Numbered from the stretch's first letter, positions 1 through 8,005 are shown. The stretch: 64,000 nucleotides of DNA from Kaistia geumhonensis (GCF_030815145.1 NZ_JAUSWJ010000001.1:1240001-1304000); one strand, 5' to 3'. The notes: a model not told the origin generated them from the sequence alone. Program-made: numbers and translations.

Positions 1-447
1 CGAGCGGAAGAACCGTCCGCGCGGCTCGTCCAGCACCGCCGCCGGCCCGCGGATTTCGGCGCGGAAGGCGCCGTCCTCGCTCACCACCTCGCCGACATGC
101 CCGGCGCGAACAAGGAGGCGCTCGTCCGGCGCCTGCCAGTTCACGGTGAAGACCTCGACGGCGGCATGGTCGAAGCGGCCGATGGCGAGGTCATGGGCCG
201 AGATGCGGTCGGAGGTGAGCGCGCCGGCGACCTCGAGCCCGCCGGTCGCGAAGCCCGCCTCGCTGACCGCCTCGCTCGCCGAGAGCCCGCTCGCCGCCTC
301 GAACAGCGTGCCGTCGAAGGCGAGATCGCGGTCGTGATCGGTGAAGCCGAGCCGCGTGCCGTCCTTCAGCGTCAGCCGCCAGCATTGGCAGAGCGTCGTC
401 GCCTCGCCGGCGACATGGGCGGCGAGGCCCTCGGGAAGTGCCCTCAC
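1..447 (-). CDS. GTA gp13-like tail hub protein (DUF2163), 3' end outside window
   Basis: The frame is open from a GTG at 447 to base 1 (149 codons), so the C-terminal half lies beyond the left edge. The start overlaps the stop of the gp12 gene as GTGA. The product starts with RALPEGLAAHV and carries the WRLTLKDG and LGFTDHDRDL segments typical of the N-terminal DUF2163 domain of GTA gp13, the baseplate hub that sits under the distal tail protein. Family knowledge places the cell-wall peptidase (gp14) and the large tail-fibre protein (gp15) next, off-window. Identification rests on these motifs and on perfect synteny with the neighbouring GTA genes. Confidence 0.85.
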   Translation of the reverse strand, partial: MRALPEGLAAHVAGEATTLCQCWRLTLKDGTRLGFTDHDRDLAFDGTLFEAASGLSASEAVSEAGFATGGLEVAGALTSDRISAHDLAIGRFDHAAVEVFTVNWQAPDERLLVRAGHVGEVVSEDGAFRAEIRGPAAVLDEPRGRFFRS

Positions 448-1091
448 GGCCGGATCTCCACGAGCGGAATGGACGGGATTTCGCCGGCCTCGAAGGCGGC
501 GAGGTTGATGCTGAGGGCGTCGGTATCGAAGCGCACCGGCACGTCGAAGCGGAAGCCGGCGGTGACGATGGCGCCGGACGGCGGGATATGGCCCGGCGCG
601 AAGGTCACGCGGCCGGTGGCGTGATCGATCGCGACATGCCCCGGCGCCGCCTCGGCCGAGCCGACCGCGACGCGGACGCTGCCGGCGACGGGCTTGGCGA
701 TCGTCCGCGCATAGGGCGCGTGGTCGCTGCCATAGCGCTTCACGAGCTGGAAGACGGCCGTCGCGCCGTCGCCCGTGCCGAGCACCTGGTCGAAGGGCGT
801 CGGCTCGGTCCCGGGCGGCGCCGAGGCGTCGTCGGTGCGGTCGAGCCAGCGGAAGCCGAACAGCCGGCCGCGCCGCTCCTCGAAGAAAGCGATCACGGCA
901 TGGATGTCGGCGAGCGAGCGCACGCCATAGCCGGCGTCGTAGCGGCGGCGGGAGTCGGCCCAGCGCTGGTTGCGCTTTTCCCGTCCCGAAGCCAGCGCCA
1001 CGATCTCGGTCTTGCGCTCCGGCCCTCCGCCGGAGCGCAGGCTGATCCCCGTCGGGAAGCGGACATCGTGAAATCCCTCGATGAGCGGCAT
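444..1091 (-). CDS. GTA gp12-like distal tail protein (DUF2460)
   Basis: A 215-residue protein starting MPLIEGFHDVRFP. It has the DUF2460 (TIGR02217) pattern: an N-terminal strand segment, a block around RRYDAGYGVRSLADIHAV and a FEERRGRLFGFRWLDRTD segment near residues 70-90. In Rhodobacter GTA this protein forms the distal tail ring that joins the tail tube to the hub. The ATG at 1091 lies 10 bp beyond the tape-measure stop, and the gene overlaps gp13 by four bases (GTGA), so translation is probably coupled. Length matches the family (about 205-215 residues). No anomaly is visible. Confidence 0.93.
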   Translation of the reverse strand: MPLIEGFHDVRFPTGISLRSGGGPERKTEIVALASGREKRNQRWADSRRRYDAGYGVRSLADIHAVIAFFEERRGRLFGFRWLDRTDDASAPPGTEPTPFDQVLGTGDGATAVFQLVKRYGSDHAPYARTIAKPVAGSVRVAVGSAEAAPGHVAIDHATGRVTFAPGHIPPSGAIVTAGFRFDVPVRFDTDALSINLAAFEAGEIPSIPLVEIRP

Positions 1092-1101
1092 CGGGCTCTC
1101 C

Positions 1102-1668
1102 TCAAAGGCCGCGTCGGCCGCGGCCGACGGCGCGCGCCAGCGCCGCCGTCACCTGCGCTTCGGATTTGCGGAAGCTCGCGGCATCCGCCGTCTGGATCGC
1201 GACATTGACGGTGACGGCGCCCGCTCCGCCGCCGGCGACGCCGAGGCTGCCATCGGCGCCGCGCCGGAGCGGCAGGATGGCCTCGCTTCCCGCTTCGCCG
1301 GCGAGCCCGAGGCCGCCCGATAGCGGGAAATAGGTCGGCCGCGAGACGACGCCGCCATCGGCAAAGGGCACGATCCCGCCCTTGGCGAAGGCGGTGGCGC
1401 CGAGGCTGCCGGCGAGACCGCCGAGGATCGCGCCGAACCCGTTCGAGAGCGGCTTCAGCGCCGCGTCGAGCGCGATCGAGGAGAGCCGCAGCGCCAGCCC
1501 CTTCAGGACGTCGTCGAGATCCTTGCCGCCCGTGACGGCGCCGGCGAAGGCCCTGGTGATGGCGGAGGCGAAGCTGTCGGCCCGCTTGCCGAGATCGTCC
1601 AGCGCCTGCCGGAAGCCGCTCGTATCGGCCGAAACCGTCACGGTGAGTTCGTCGATCGATGCCGTCAT
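1102..1668 (-). CDS. GTA gp11-like tail tape measure protein
   Basis: A 188-residue protein. The ATG at 1668 has an excellent ribosome site (AAGGAGG, 8 bases upstream). It starts MTASIDELTVTVSADTSGF and includes LGKRADSFASAITRAF and the glycine-rich GEAGSEAILPLRRGADG stretch seen at the C-termini of phage tape measures. Tape measures set tail length; the very small size fits the short GTA tail (the Rhodobacter gp11 is of similar length) and not a full siphophage tail. It sits between the tail chaperone genes and gp12, the standard GTA order. A longer open frame extends upstream in the same phase but overlaps two recognisable genes, so the 1668 start is preferred. Confidence 0.9.
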   Translation of the reverse strand: MTASIDELTVTVSADTSGFRQALDDLGKRADSFASAITRAFAGAVTGGKDLDDVLKGLALRLSSIALDAALKPLSNGFGAILGGLAGSLGATAFAKGGIVPFADGGVVSRPTYFPLSGGLGLAGEAGSEAILPLRRGADGSLGVAGGGAGAVTVNVAIQTADAASFRKSEAQVTAALARAVGRGRRGL

Positions 1669-1670
1669 GG

Positions 1671-1880
1671 TCAGCCTCCTTCGGGCCGCGTATCGGGAAA
1701 CCGCGCCGCCAGCGCATCGAAGGCCGCGCGGTCCATCGGCGCGGCGCGGCGACCGGAGACGCCTTCGATCGCGGCGGCGAGTTCGCGCGGCGTCATGGCC
1801 CAGAAGTCGCGGCTCGCAAGGCGCAGCGTACCGAAGCCGAAGGCCATGGCGGCGCGCCAGGGGAACGGCTCCGCCGTCAC
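1671..1880 (-). CDS. GTA gp10.1-like tail assembly chaperone (rcc01693 family)
   Basis: A 69-residue protein starting with GTG at 1880, which overlaps the stop of the preceding gene as GTGA. The sequence reads TAEPFPWRAAMAFGFGTLRL, then SRDFWAMTPRELAAAIEG, the hallmark of the small rcc01693/TIGR02216 tail assembly chaperones. Such proteins coat the tape measure during tail assembly, and this gene directly precedes the tape measure gene with only 2 bp between them. Because it is small and starts with GTG it is easily missed. Length and composition match the family. Confidence 0.88.
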   Translation of the reverse strand: MTAEPFPWRAAMAFGFGTLRLASRDFWAMTPRELAAAIEGVSGRRAAPMDRAAFDALAARFPDTRPEGG

Positions 1881-2194
1881 GCCTCGCCCCCGCCGAAGGT
1901 GGCGGTGAGAAGGTCGGCGGCGATGCGCGCGAAGCCGCCGGCGCCGCCATCGGCACGCAGAGCCGCGACGGCGGCATCGTCGATATCCTCCCCGGCGCCG
2001 CGCAGGCCCGCGCCGATGATGCGCACGAGATCGGTCGCGGAGAGTCGGCCACCGGAGAAGCGCGCGGCGAGCGCCGGCAGGTCCTCGGCGCCGAACGCGC
2101 CTTCGAGTTCGGCCAGCGCGCCCAGCGTCAGGCACAGCGTGCGCGGCCGGCCGTCGAGCATGGCCTCGATCTCGCCGCGGTGGCGGTTGGCCAT
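1877..2194 (-). CDS. GTA gp10-like protein (tail assembly chaperone)
   Basis: A 105-residue protein starting MANRHRGEIEAMLDGRPRTL. The LCLTLGALAELEGAFG segment and the following helical stretch (SATDLVRIIGAGLRGAG) match the GTA gp10 family. It follows the tail tube gene by 3 bp and overlaps the second chaperone gene by 4 bp. In RcGTA the products of these two genes act as tail assembly chaperones. Family size is about 100-115 residues, as here. Confidence 0.9.
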   Translation of the reverse strand: MANRHRGEIEAMLDGRPRTLCLTLGALAELEGAFGAEDLPALAARFSGGRLSATDLVRIIGAGLRGAGEDIDDAAVAALRADGGAGGFARIAADLLTATFGGGEA

Positions 2195-2197
2195 GGC

Positions 2198-2611
2198 TCA
2201 GGCCTCCGTGAAGGTGAGCGCGCCGGCGGATTCGAGCGCGATCTCGTAGGTCACCGCGCCGTCATGCTCGCCGGCATATTCGAGCGCGGTGATCTGGAAC
2301 GGCCCGGCCAGCGTGCCGAAATCGGGCAGGATCACCTGCCAGGCGCGGATCGTGCCGTCGAAGAACAGGCTGCGCGCCGCGGCGTCGGTGGCGGCGTCGC
2401 GAAAGATGCCGGAGCCGGAAAGGCTCGCGCGGCGCACGCCGGCGCCGGCGAGCAGCTCGCGCCAGCGGCCGGCCGAATCCGCGTCGGTGATGTCCACCGT
2501 CTCGGCATTCAGCGCGAGCCGGCGGGTCCGAAGCCCGGCAACGGTCTGGAAGGCGCCGCTGCCGGTCGTGTCGATCTTGAGCAGGAGATCCCTGCCCTTC
2601 TGAGCGGTCAT
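2198..2611 (-). CDS. GTA gp9-like major tail tube protein (TP901-1 type)
   Basis: A 137-residue protein with ATG at 2611. It begins MTAQKGRDLLLKIDTTGSG and has the sheet-rich tail-tube pattern of the TP901-1 major tail protein family: NAETVDITDADSAGRWREL near residues 35-53, ASLSGSGIFRDAATDAA, and a C-terminal EYAGEHDGAVTYEIALESAG. The protein stacks as rings to make the tail tube. It lies between the tail terminator (DUF3168) and chaperone genes, as in other GTAs. Confidence 0.94.
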   Translation of the reverse strand: MTAQKGRDLLLKIDTTGSGAFQTVAGLRTRRLALNAETVDITDADSAGRWRELLAGAGVRRASLSGSGIFRDAATDAAARSLFFDGTIRAWQVILPDFGTLAGPFQITALEYAGEHDGAVTYEIALESAGALTFTEA

Positions 2612-2637
2612 GATCCGATCCTTTGCGGTGACGGGCC

Positions 2638-3051
2638 TCAGCCCTCGACGAGCGCGGAGAGGCGCAGCACGCCGCGCTCGGTGATGCCGTCCGCCTCGCG
2701 CCGCACCTCGGCGAAGACGGCTGTGAGCTTGACGAGCCGCCGCGCGCCGAGCGCCAGCGTGGCGTCGTGCAGGAGGCGCATCAGCAGCCCGACGATCGCC
2801 CAGGCCTCGCGCTTGCCGGCCGCGCGCGACCAGACATTCTGCGTCAGCGCGACATCGGCGCCCGAGGTCTCGCCGTCACTCCAGTCGCCCTGGCTCGCCG
2901 GTCCGAAGGTCACATAGGGAAAGGGCGTGCCGCGCGGCGCGCCGTCGAAGAGCTTCGGGCCGCCGAGCGCCGCGAGGAGATCGGCGTCGGCGAGGAGATG
3001 GGCGCGGATCGCGGCCTGCAGGTCGAGCGCGGCGGTGCTGTCGGCGGTCAC
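2638..3051 (-). CDS. GTA gp8-like tail terminator (DUF3168)
   Basis: A 137-residue DUF3168 protein. Diagnostic features are LDLQAAIRAHLLADADLLAA at the N-terminus, then PFPYVTFGPASQGDWS and the C-terminal DGITERGVLRLSALVE. The start is GTG at 3051, overlapping the preceding stop by four bases. In RcGTA the equivalent protein caps the tail tube and joins it to the head connector. Position between the head-tail stopper region and the tail tube supports the call. Confidence 0.93.
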   Translation of the reverse strand: MTADSTAALDLQAAIRAHLLADADLLAALGGPKLFDGAPRGTPFPYVTFGPASQGDWSDGETSGADVALTQNVWSRAAGKREAWAIVGLLMRLLHDATLALGARRLVKLTAVFAEVRREADGITERGVLRLSALVEG

Positions 3052-3326
3052 GGGCGCCTCCGTTTCAGGCGGCCGAGCGCCGGGGCGAGCGCGGGATCGC
3101 TGGTGCCGTCGATCGCGCCGAACTCGCGCGCGAACAACCCCGGCCCGGCCACATGCACGCTGGCGCCGCCCGCCGATGTCTCGGCGCGCGCGCTGCCGCC
3201 CTCGACCGCGCCGCCGAGCGCCGCCGCCACCTCGCCGGCGCGGGCGCGGACGGCCGTCTCGATCGGCACCCGCAACCCGGCGGCGATGGAGCGCGCCAGA
3301 TCGCCGCCCTTTTCGGTTCTCGCCAT
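3048..3326 (-). CDS. HK97 gp10-like small tail component
   Basis: A 92-residue basic protein. The ATG at 3326 shares its last base with the TGA of the previous gene and has a GGGAGG ribosome site 8 bases upstream. The C-terminal half, VHVAGPGLFAREFGAIDG, then DPALAPALGRLKRR, follows the HK97 gp10-type (minor tail component) pattern, with the conserved GPGLFAREFG segment. As I recall the prototype Rhodobacter GTA, it has no gene at this place, so this is a difference in the present cluster; related clusters in other alphaproteobacteria may carry it. Function in the particle is inferred from position and family only. Confidence 0.72.
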   Translation of the reverse strand: MARTEKGGDLARSIAAGLRVPIETAVRARAGEVAAALGGAVEGGSARAETSAGGASVHVAGPGLFAREFGAIDGTSDPALAPALGRLKRRRP

Positions 3327-3655
3327 CACAGTTCCTCCCTCGCCTCGATCAACAGGAAGCGCCGCCGCTCGTCGGGATCGGTCACCGTCTCGACCGCGAG
3401 CTTGCGGCCGCGATGGCGGATGCGCATGCCGGGGACGACATCGTCGCGCCAGCGGATGGTGACGCGGTGGGTGATCGCGGCACCGAGGCGGTCGGCATCC
3501 GCGGTCGCCGCCGCCCGCACCGGCTCGACCGCGGCCCAGACGGTCGCGAGCGTCGCGAAGGCGACGATCGCGCCGCCGCTGCCGTCCGCCGTCGATGTCG
3601 GCTGTTCGATCACGATGCGATGGGCGATCCAGCCCGGTTCGAATTCGGGCCTCAC
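3326..3655 (-). CDS. GTA gp7-like head-tail stopper/adaptor
   Basis: A 109-residue protein with GTG start at 3655, overlapping the gp6 stop. It shows the SPP1 gp16-like head-tail joining pattern: HRIVIEQPTSTADGSGG, a WAAVEPVRAAATADADR block, HRVTIRWRDDVVPGMRIRH and a closing RRRFLLIEAREEL. In RcGTA the equivalent protein is the stopper below the portal/adaptor complex. The order gp6-gp7-(extra gene)-gp8 and the tight overlaps indicate one translationally coupled block. Confidence 0.9.
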   Translation of the reverse strand: MRPEFEPGWIAHRIVIEQPTSTADGSGGAIVAFATLATVWAAVEPVRAAATADADRLGAAITHRVTIRWRDDVVPGMRIRHRGRKLAVETVTDPDERRRFLLIEAREEL

Positions 3656-4221
3656 AGCGAGCGCACCTTGAAGGGCGCGATCAGCGCATCGAAACCGGGC
3701 GGCGCGATCGCGCCCGCGAAATCATGCCCGACCGTGCCGCGCGCCTCGTACCAGGCCGCGACCAGCACCATCACCGCCTGGCGGAGCGGCGCCGGCACGT
3801 CGATCGACGACACGCCATAGCCGGCGACGACGTCGATCTCGATGCCGTTGTCGTAGAGCGCCGCCGCCGGCCGCATCTTCGCGACGAGCCGCGCCGGTTG
3901 TGCCGAAAGGTCGATCCGCCAGTGCTCCGGACCCCAGCTCCGCGCGACGCCCGCAATGTCGTAGAAGGTGACGGCGTTGACGGCGATGATCGGCGAGAGC
4001 GGGATCGGCACCGCCCGGCCCTCCGGCCAGTCGTCGCGATAGATGCGCCAGAGCTGGCGGATCAGGCAGCGCCGCGTGACGGCCTCGATATGGACGCGCG
4101 CCGCGACGATCGCGGCCTGAAGCAGAGCGTCCTCGTCGGGCGTGTCGAGCCTGAGATGCGCCTTCACGTCGGCGAGCGTCACGGGCTCGATAGTCGGCCC
4201 GGAGATGAGGGCGGTGGTCAT
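3652..4221 (-). CDS. GTA gp6-like head-tail connector protein
   Basis: A 189-residue protein starting MTTALISGPTIEPVTLADVK, then HLRLDTPDEDALLQAAIVAA, the classic N-terminus of the phiE125 gp8/GTA gp6 connector family. The C-terminal half has LYDNGIEIDVVAGYG and VPAPLRQAVMVLVAAWYEAR. It forms the adaptor ring under the portal. A 106-bp gap separates it from the capsid gene, and it overlaps gp7 by 4 bp. Confidence 0.93.
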   Translation of the reverse strand: MTTALISGPTIEPVTLADVKAHLRLDTPDEDALLQAAIVAARVHIEAVTRRCLIRQLWRIYRDDWPEGRAVPIPLSPIIAVNAVTFYDIAGVARSWGPEHWRIDLSAQPARLVAKMRPAAALYDNGIEIDVVAGYGVSSIDVPAPLRQAVMVLVAAWYEARGTVGHDFAGAIAPPGFDALIAPFKVRSL

Positions 4222-4327
4222 GGGTGCCTCGCATGGAAATCGTCGAAGGAGAAAGGGGTGGAGCGGCGCCGCGGGAGGTCGGCGCCGCTCCTCGGCATGA
4301 GCCTCGCGGAAGCGGGAGGCGCGCTCC

Positions 4328-5611
4328 TCAGCTCGTGCCGAATTTCAGCAGCTTGATCGCGTCGAAGTCCTGGACGCCGCCGCCGACACGCTTGGTCGTG
4401 TAGAAGAGGACATAGGGCTTGGCCGAATAGGGATCGCGCAGCACGCGCACGCCGATGCGGTCGACGACGAGATAGCCGCGACGGAAATCGCCGAAGGCGA
4501 GCGCGAGCGCGTTGGCGCCGATATCGGGCATGTCCTCGGCCTCGGAGACGGGAAAGCCGAGCAGCGAGGCTTCGCCGCCGGCGCTCGCCGCGGGCTGCCA
4601 GAGATAGTTGCCGTCCGCGTCCTTCAGCTTGCGGATCGCCGCCTGGGTGCGGCGGTTGAGCACGAAGCGGGCATTGGCGCGGTAGCCGGCCTTCAGCGCA
4701 TAGACGAGATCGATGAGCACGTCGGACGGGTTCGAGGCCGGCAGCGCGCCGGAGACGCCGGTCACGACATAGCCGATCTTGCCCCAGCTCCAGGCGGTTT
4801 CGGCGGCCGTCGTATAGGCGAGGAAGCCCTTCGGCTTGTTGGTGCCGTCGCCGGAGACGAAGGCGGTGCCCTCCTGCGAGGCGAAGGCGGCCTCGACCTC
4901 GGCGGCGATCCACTCGTCGATATTGACCGCGGCGTCGTCGAGCAGCGCCGGCGTCGCGGCGGGCATCGCATAGAGTTCCATCGCCGGGAAATCGAGCGCT
5001 GCGATGGTGGGCGAGGTAGTCTGGCTGCGGGCGTCCGTCTCGCCGGCCCAGCCGACGGCGGGACCGGCGGTCATGAAGGGCTTGCGATAGGTGCCCGACG
5101 AGACCTGGCGCACATCGGCGATGGCGCGGATCGGCGAGATGGCGGCGAGGCGCTTGGCGATCTCCGTCTCGGTCTCGACCGGCACCAGATAGCCGCCATC
5201 GGCATTGGAGCCGGCCGAAAGCGCCTTCTGCTCGACCCGGCGCAGCCCGTCCTCGTCGCCGCCGCGCACATAGGCCTCGAAGGCCGCCTTGTGCTCGCTC
5301 GGCCCGCGCGTGCCGCGCGGCTCGGAGCCGAGCGGCGGGCGGCGACCCTTCAGCGTCAGTTCGTCGAGCGCGCGGTTGATGCGGTCGAGCTTCTCGGAGG
5401 TCAGCGGATCGGCCACGAGCTTCTGCTCGATTTCGGCGAGCCGTTCGTCATTCGTCTCCTTGAAGGCCTCGAAGGCATGCATGAAGTCATCGAAGGCGGC
5501 GGCGACATCGCCACTCTCGGCGGCCTTTGTTTCGGCAGACTTGGTCTCGGCGGCCTTCGGATCCGCCGCCTTCGTCTCGGGGGCGGCGACGCGCGTGTTC
5601 GGAGTGCTCAT
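4328..5611 (-). CDS. GTA major capsid protein, HK97 fold (gp5-like)
   Basis: A 427-residue protein with ATG at 5611. The first ~110 residues are alanine/lysine-rich and then predicted coiled coil (DERLAEIEQKLV), the delta-domain that the prohead protease removes in HK97-type capsids. The mature part begins after KAAFEAYVRGGDEDGLRRVE and has the HK97 E-loop/P-domain pattern ADGGYLVPVETETEI, GWAGETDARSQT, SGDGTNKPKGFL and ARFVLNRRTQAAIRKLKDAD. The C-terminus ends FDAIKLLKFGTS. The gene overlaps the protease gene by four bases. Length fits GTA gp5 plus its leader. Confidence 0.96.
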   Translation of the reverse strand: MSTPNTRVAAPETKAADPKAAETKSAETKAAESGDVAAAFDDFMHAFEAFKETNDERLAEIEQKLVADPLTSEKLDRINRALDELTLKGRRPPLGSEPRGTRGPSEHKAAFEAYVRGGDEDGLRRVEQKALSAGSNADGGYLVPVETETEIAKRLAAISPIRAIADVRQVSSGTYRKPFMTAGPAVGWAGETDARSQTTSPTIAALDFPAMELYAMPAATPALLDDAAVNIDEWIAAEVEAAFASQEGTAFVSGDGTNKPKGFLAYTTAAETAWSWGKIGYVVTGVSGALPASNPSDVLIDLVYALKAGYRANARFVLNRRTQAAIRKLKDADGNYLWQPAASAGGEASLLGFPVSEAEDMPDIGANALALAFGDFRRGYLVVDRIGVRVLRDPYSAKPYVLFYTTKRVGGGVQDFDAIKLLKFGTS

Positions 5612-6177
5612 TTCGGGTTCCTTCGGTTGAGGCTCAGCGCGGCGTGGCGCATGCGCGCCGCCAGGCGTGACGAGGGCTGGTTCGGGTCGGCCTTGACCGC
5701 GCTGACGCGGGCGTCGGGCTGCATGGGGAAGGTGACGACCGAGATCTCCCAGAGGTCGATCTCGGTGAGGCGGCGCACGCCGGCCTGCCGGTCGGCACGG
5801 GCGCGGACGGTCTTGAAGCCGATCGAGAGCCCGTCGAGCGCGCCGGCCCGCATCAGGCTCGCGACCTCGCGGGCCCGCCCGACATCGAGCATCAGCCGGC
5901 CGCGCACGAAGAGGCCGCGGCCGTCCTCGCGGATCTCGGTCCAGACGCCGATCGGCTCGGCGGGATCGTGCTGGTAGAGCATGCGGATGCCCGAGGGCTG
6001 GCGGGCGGCGATGGAGCGCTGGAACGCGCCGCGCATGACCGTGTCGCCGGCGAGATCGGCGATGCCGAAAAGGCTCGCATAGCCGTGGAAGCTGCCCTCG
6101 GCATCGACCCCGGAAAGGTCGGCCGCGGCCGCCTTCTGCTCGAGAGCGGGTATCGCGGTCGGGTTCTGTGGAAGCAT
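5608..6177 (-). CDS. GTA prohead protease (gp4-like, HK97 family)
   Basis: A 189-residue protein. I chose ATG 6177 because GAAGGAG lies 5 bases upstream; a longer frame to 6282 lacks such a site. The HK97 prohead protease signature is present: SFHGYASLFGIADLAGDTVM, then GAFQRSIA, MLYQHDPAEPIGVW (catalytic His of the H-D/S type fold) and GALDGLSIGFKTVRAR carrying the conserved serine. It ends with EIDLWEISVVTFPMQPDARV. The protease cleaves the capsid leader during head maturation and is encoded directly before the capsid gene. Confidence 0.93.
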   Translation of the reverse strand: MLPQNPTAIPALEQKAAAADLSGVDAEGSFHGYASLFGIADLAGDTVMRGAFQRSIAARQPSGIRMLYQHDPAEPIGVWTEIREDGRGLFVRGRLMLDVGRAREVASLMRAGALDGLSIGFKTVRARADRQAGVRRLTEIDLWEISVVTFPMQPDARVSAVKADPNQPSSRLAARMRHAALSLNRRNPK

Positions 6178-6425
6178 GCGTTCTCCTTCGCCGGCCCGCT
6201 TGCGCGCGCCGGTCATGAGATCTTTCTGGAAGTCGGGGAGCCGTTGACGGCCGGTCAGATCGCCCCTGAAGGGGCGGCGCATGTCGCGATCGGCTTCCGA
6301 TCCCCGATCGGAGCCCTCTCCCTGATCCCGCGCCCGTCGCCGACGATTTCGCTCTCGCCGGCGGCTATCTCGGCAATGCCGGGCCCGGCCTTCCGGTCGA
6401 AACCGGCATCGCCCTCGACTGACCG

Positions 6426-6530
6426 TTATCTCCGCCGCACGAGCCGCTCCAGCACGCCGGCGAAATCGCGGAACACCTGCCGGTGGTCGTCATGCTCGCG
6501 CTTCATCAGGCGCTTGAAGAGCGTTGCCAT
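6426..6530 (-). CDS. 34-residue basic small protein in the GTA cluster
   Basis: A very short reading frame, MATLFKRLMKREHDDHRQVF followed by RDFAGVLERLVRRR, on the GTA strand between the 62-residue membrane protein and the protease. Support for translation is a strong ribosome site (TCAGGAG, 7 bases before the ATG) and a position in an otherwise tightly packed operon. The peptide is amphipathic and basic. I do not recognise a family. The 248 bp between it and the protease show no supported gene. It could be a GTA accessory peptide or a chance frame; ribosome profiling or conservation in related clusters would decide. Confidence 0.5.
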   Translation of the reverse strand: MATLFKRLMKREHDDHRQVFRDFAGVLERLVRRR

Positions 6531-6550
6531 TCTCGAATCTCCTGAATCGC

Positions 6551-6739
6551 TTAGCCGTCGTCGCTGAAGAAGTGGTTGAGCCGCGCGATCTCGGCGACGA
6601 AGTCGTTGAAGCGGCGGTTGGAGGCGGCAAGCTCGCGCAGCGCCCAGACGAGCAGCCCGCTCGATCCCGACGCCCAGAGGAAGAGCGCGAGATGCCCGAG
6701 ATCGCCGCGCGTCGCGAAGGCGTGGGTCACCTCGTCCAT
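6551..6739 (-). CDS. 62-residue membrane protein of the GTA cluster
   Basis: ATG at 6739, 13 bp after the portal gene. The product starts MDEVTHAFATRGD, then one hydrophobic helix (LGHLALFLWASGSSGLLVWA, about residues 14-33) and a polar amphipathic tail (NRRFNDFVAEIARLNHFFSD). Small single-helix proteins occur at this point, between portal and protease genes, in many alphaproteobacterial GTA clusters. Function is unknown. The frame extends further upstream but that part overlaps the portal gene and looks like a shadow. Confidence 0.72.
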   Translation of the reverse strand: MDEVTHAFATRGDLGHLALFLWASGSSGLLVWALRELAASNRRFNDFVAEIARLNHFFSDDG

Positions 6740-6752
6740 GCTGTCACCTCGT

Positions 6753-7991
6753 TCATGCCGCCCTCCCCTTCGGACCACCCTCCCCTTCGCCGTCCCCATC
6801 CTCCCCGGCGCCATAGCCGACCGCCTGCCGCTTCTCGTCGCGGCTGAGGAAGCTCGCCGCCTCGACCCGCCGCCAGAGCGACTCGCGGTCGGCGGCGAGC
6901 GCCTCCACGCCGTCGGCGTCGAAATCGAGGCGCACCGCGCCGCCATAGGCGGGGGCGAGCCAGGCCGTCAGCGCCGCCGCGGTCCGCCCGACGAGCGGCA
7001 ATACGGTCTGGCGCCAGAAGGCGCGGTTGGCCTCGGCATAGTTCGCGTAGGTGTTGTCGCCGGGGATGGCGAGCAGCATCGGCGGCACGCCGAAGGCGAG
7101 CGCGATCTCGCGCGCCGCGCCGTTCTTCGCCTCGAGAAAATCCATGTCGCGCGGCGAGAGCGCCATCGACGTCCAGTCGAGCCCGCCCTCGAGCAGCAGC
7201 GGGCGGCCCGCCGCGACGGCGCCGGAATAGTTCTGCTCCAGTTCAGCCTTCAGCCGCTCGAACTGTTCCTGCGAGAGATTGGCGCCGCCCTCGCCGCGAT
7301 AGACCAGCGCGCCGGAGGGCCGCGCCGAATTGTCGAGCAGCGCCTTGTTCCATTCGGCGGCGGTGTTGTGCAGGTCGAGCGCCCGCGCCGCCGCCTCGAT
7401 CGGCGCGAAGCCGTAATGGTCGTCGAGCGGGTGAAAGAGCTTCAGGTGCAGGATCGGCGCGAGCCCGCCCGCCCCGGGATCGGGGAAGCGGATGGTGCGG
7501 CCGGCGACGCTATATTCATACGCCTCCGGCCAGCCGTCCGGCCCCGGCACGACGCGCATGCGGTCCGGCCGCAGAACATGCAGCTCCGCCGGCTGGCCGC
7601 CCAGCATCACCAGTTCGGCATAGGCGTTGCCGGCGACGAGGAGGTTGGCGATCAGCGCCTCGAGGAAGGCGGGTCCGTTCTGGCGGCGGTTCGGCTCGGC
7701 GAGAAGGCCGAGCAGCGGATGGTCCGGCCGCTCGGCATCGCCCTCATAGGCGACGAGCGGCACGCTCGCCGCGCTGGAGGCGATCATCATGACGGCGCGA
7801 TGCACGACCGCGTTCTTCATGAAGCCTTCGCGGGCGAGGCTCGCCGCGTCGCGCGGCGACCAGACAGCCCGTCCCTGCCCCTGCAGCGCGATCAGCGGAC
7901 CGGCCCGCGAGGCCTTCGCCTCGGGCGGGCGGCCGCTCTCGCGGCGCGGCGGGGCGAGCGCGGCGAGCCGCGCCCTCAGCCTTTCCAGCAT
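6753..7991 (-). CDS. GTA portal protein (gp3-like, HK97 portal family)
   Basis: A 412-residue HK97-type portal. ATG 7991 is chosen because AAGGAC lies about 8 bases upstream; a TTG at 8009 is possible. Conserved blocks include VVHRAVMMIASSAASVPLVA, HPLLGLLAEPNRRQNGPAFL, LLVAGNAYAELVMLGGQPAE, the LHVLRPDRMRVVPGPDG strand, HLKLFHPLDDHYGFAPIEAA and the late IALAFGVPPMLLAIPGDNTY, then NYAEANRAFWRQTV. It makes the dodecameric ring through which DNA is packaged. The acidic-glycine tail (GEDGDGEGEGG) at the C-terminus is not conserved in general. Confidence 0.96.
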   Translation of the reverse strand: MLERLRARLAALAPPRRESGRPPEAKASRAGPLIALQGQGRAVWSPRDAASLAREGFMKNAVVHRAVMMIASSAASVPLVAYEGDAERPDHPLLGLLAEPNRRQNGPAFLEALIANLLVAGNAYAELVMLGGQPAELHVLRPDRMRVVPGPDGWPEAYEYSVAGRTIRFPDPGAGGLAPILHLKLFHPLDDHYGFAPIEAAARALDLHNTAAEWNKALLDNSARPSGALVYRGEGGANLSQEQFERLKAELEQNYSGAVAAGRPLLLEGGLDWTSMALSPRDMDFLEAKNGAAREIALAFGVPPMLLAIPGDNTYANYAEANRAFWRQTVLPLVGRTAAALTAWLAPAYGGAVRLDFDADGVEALAADRESLWRRVEAASFLSRDEKRQAVGYGAGEDGDGEGEGGPKGRAA

Positions 7992-8005
7992 GACGGATCG
8001 TCCTT

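Noticed and set aside
6244-6422. Plus-strand stretch reading DDFALAGGYLGNAGPGLPVE
   Set aside because: No start codon in frame and antisense to the GTA operon.
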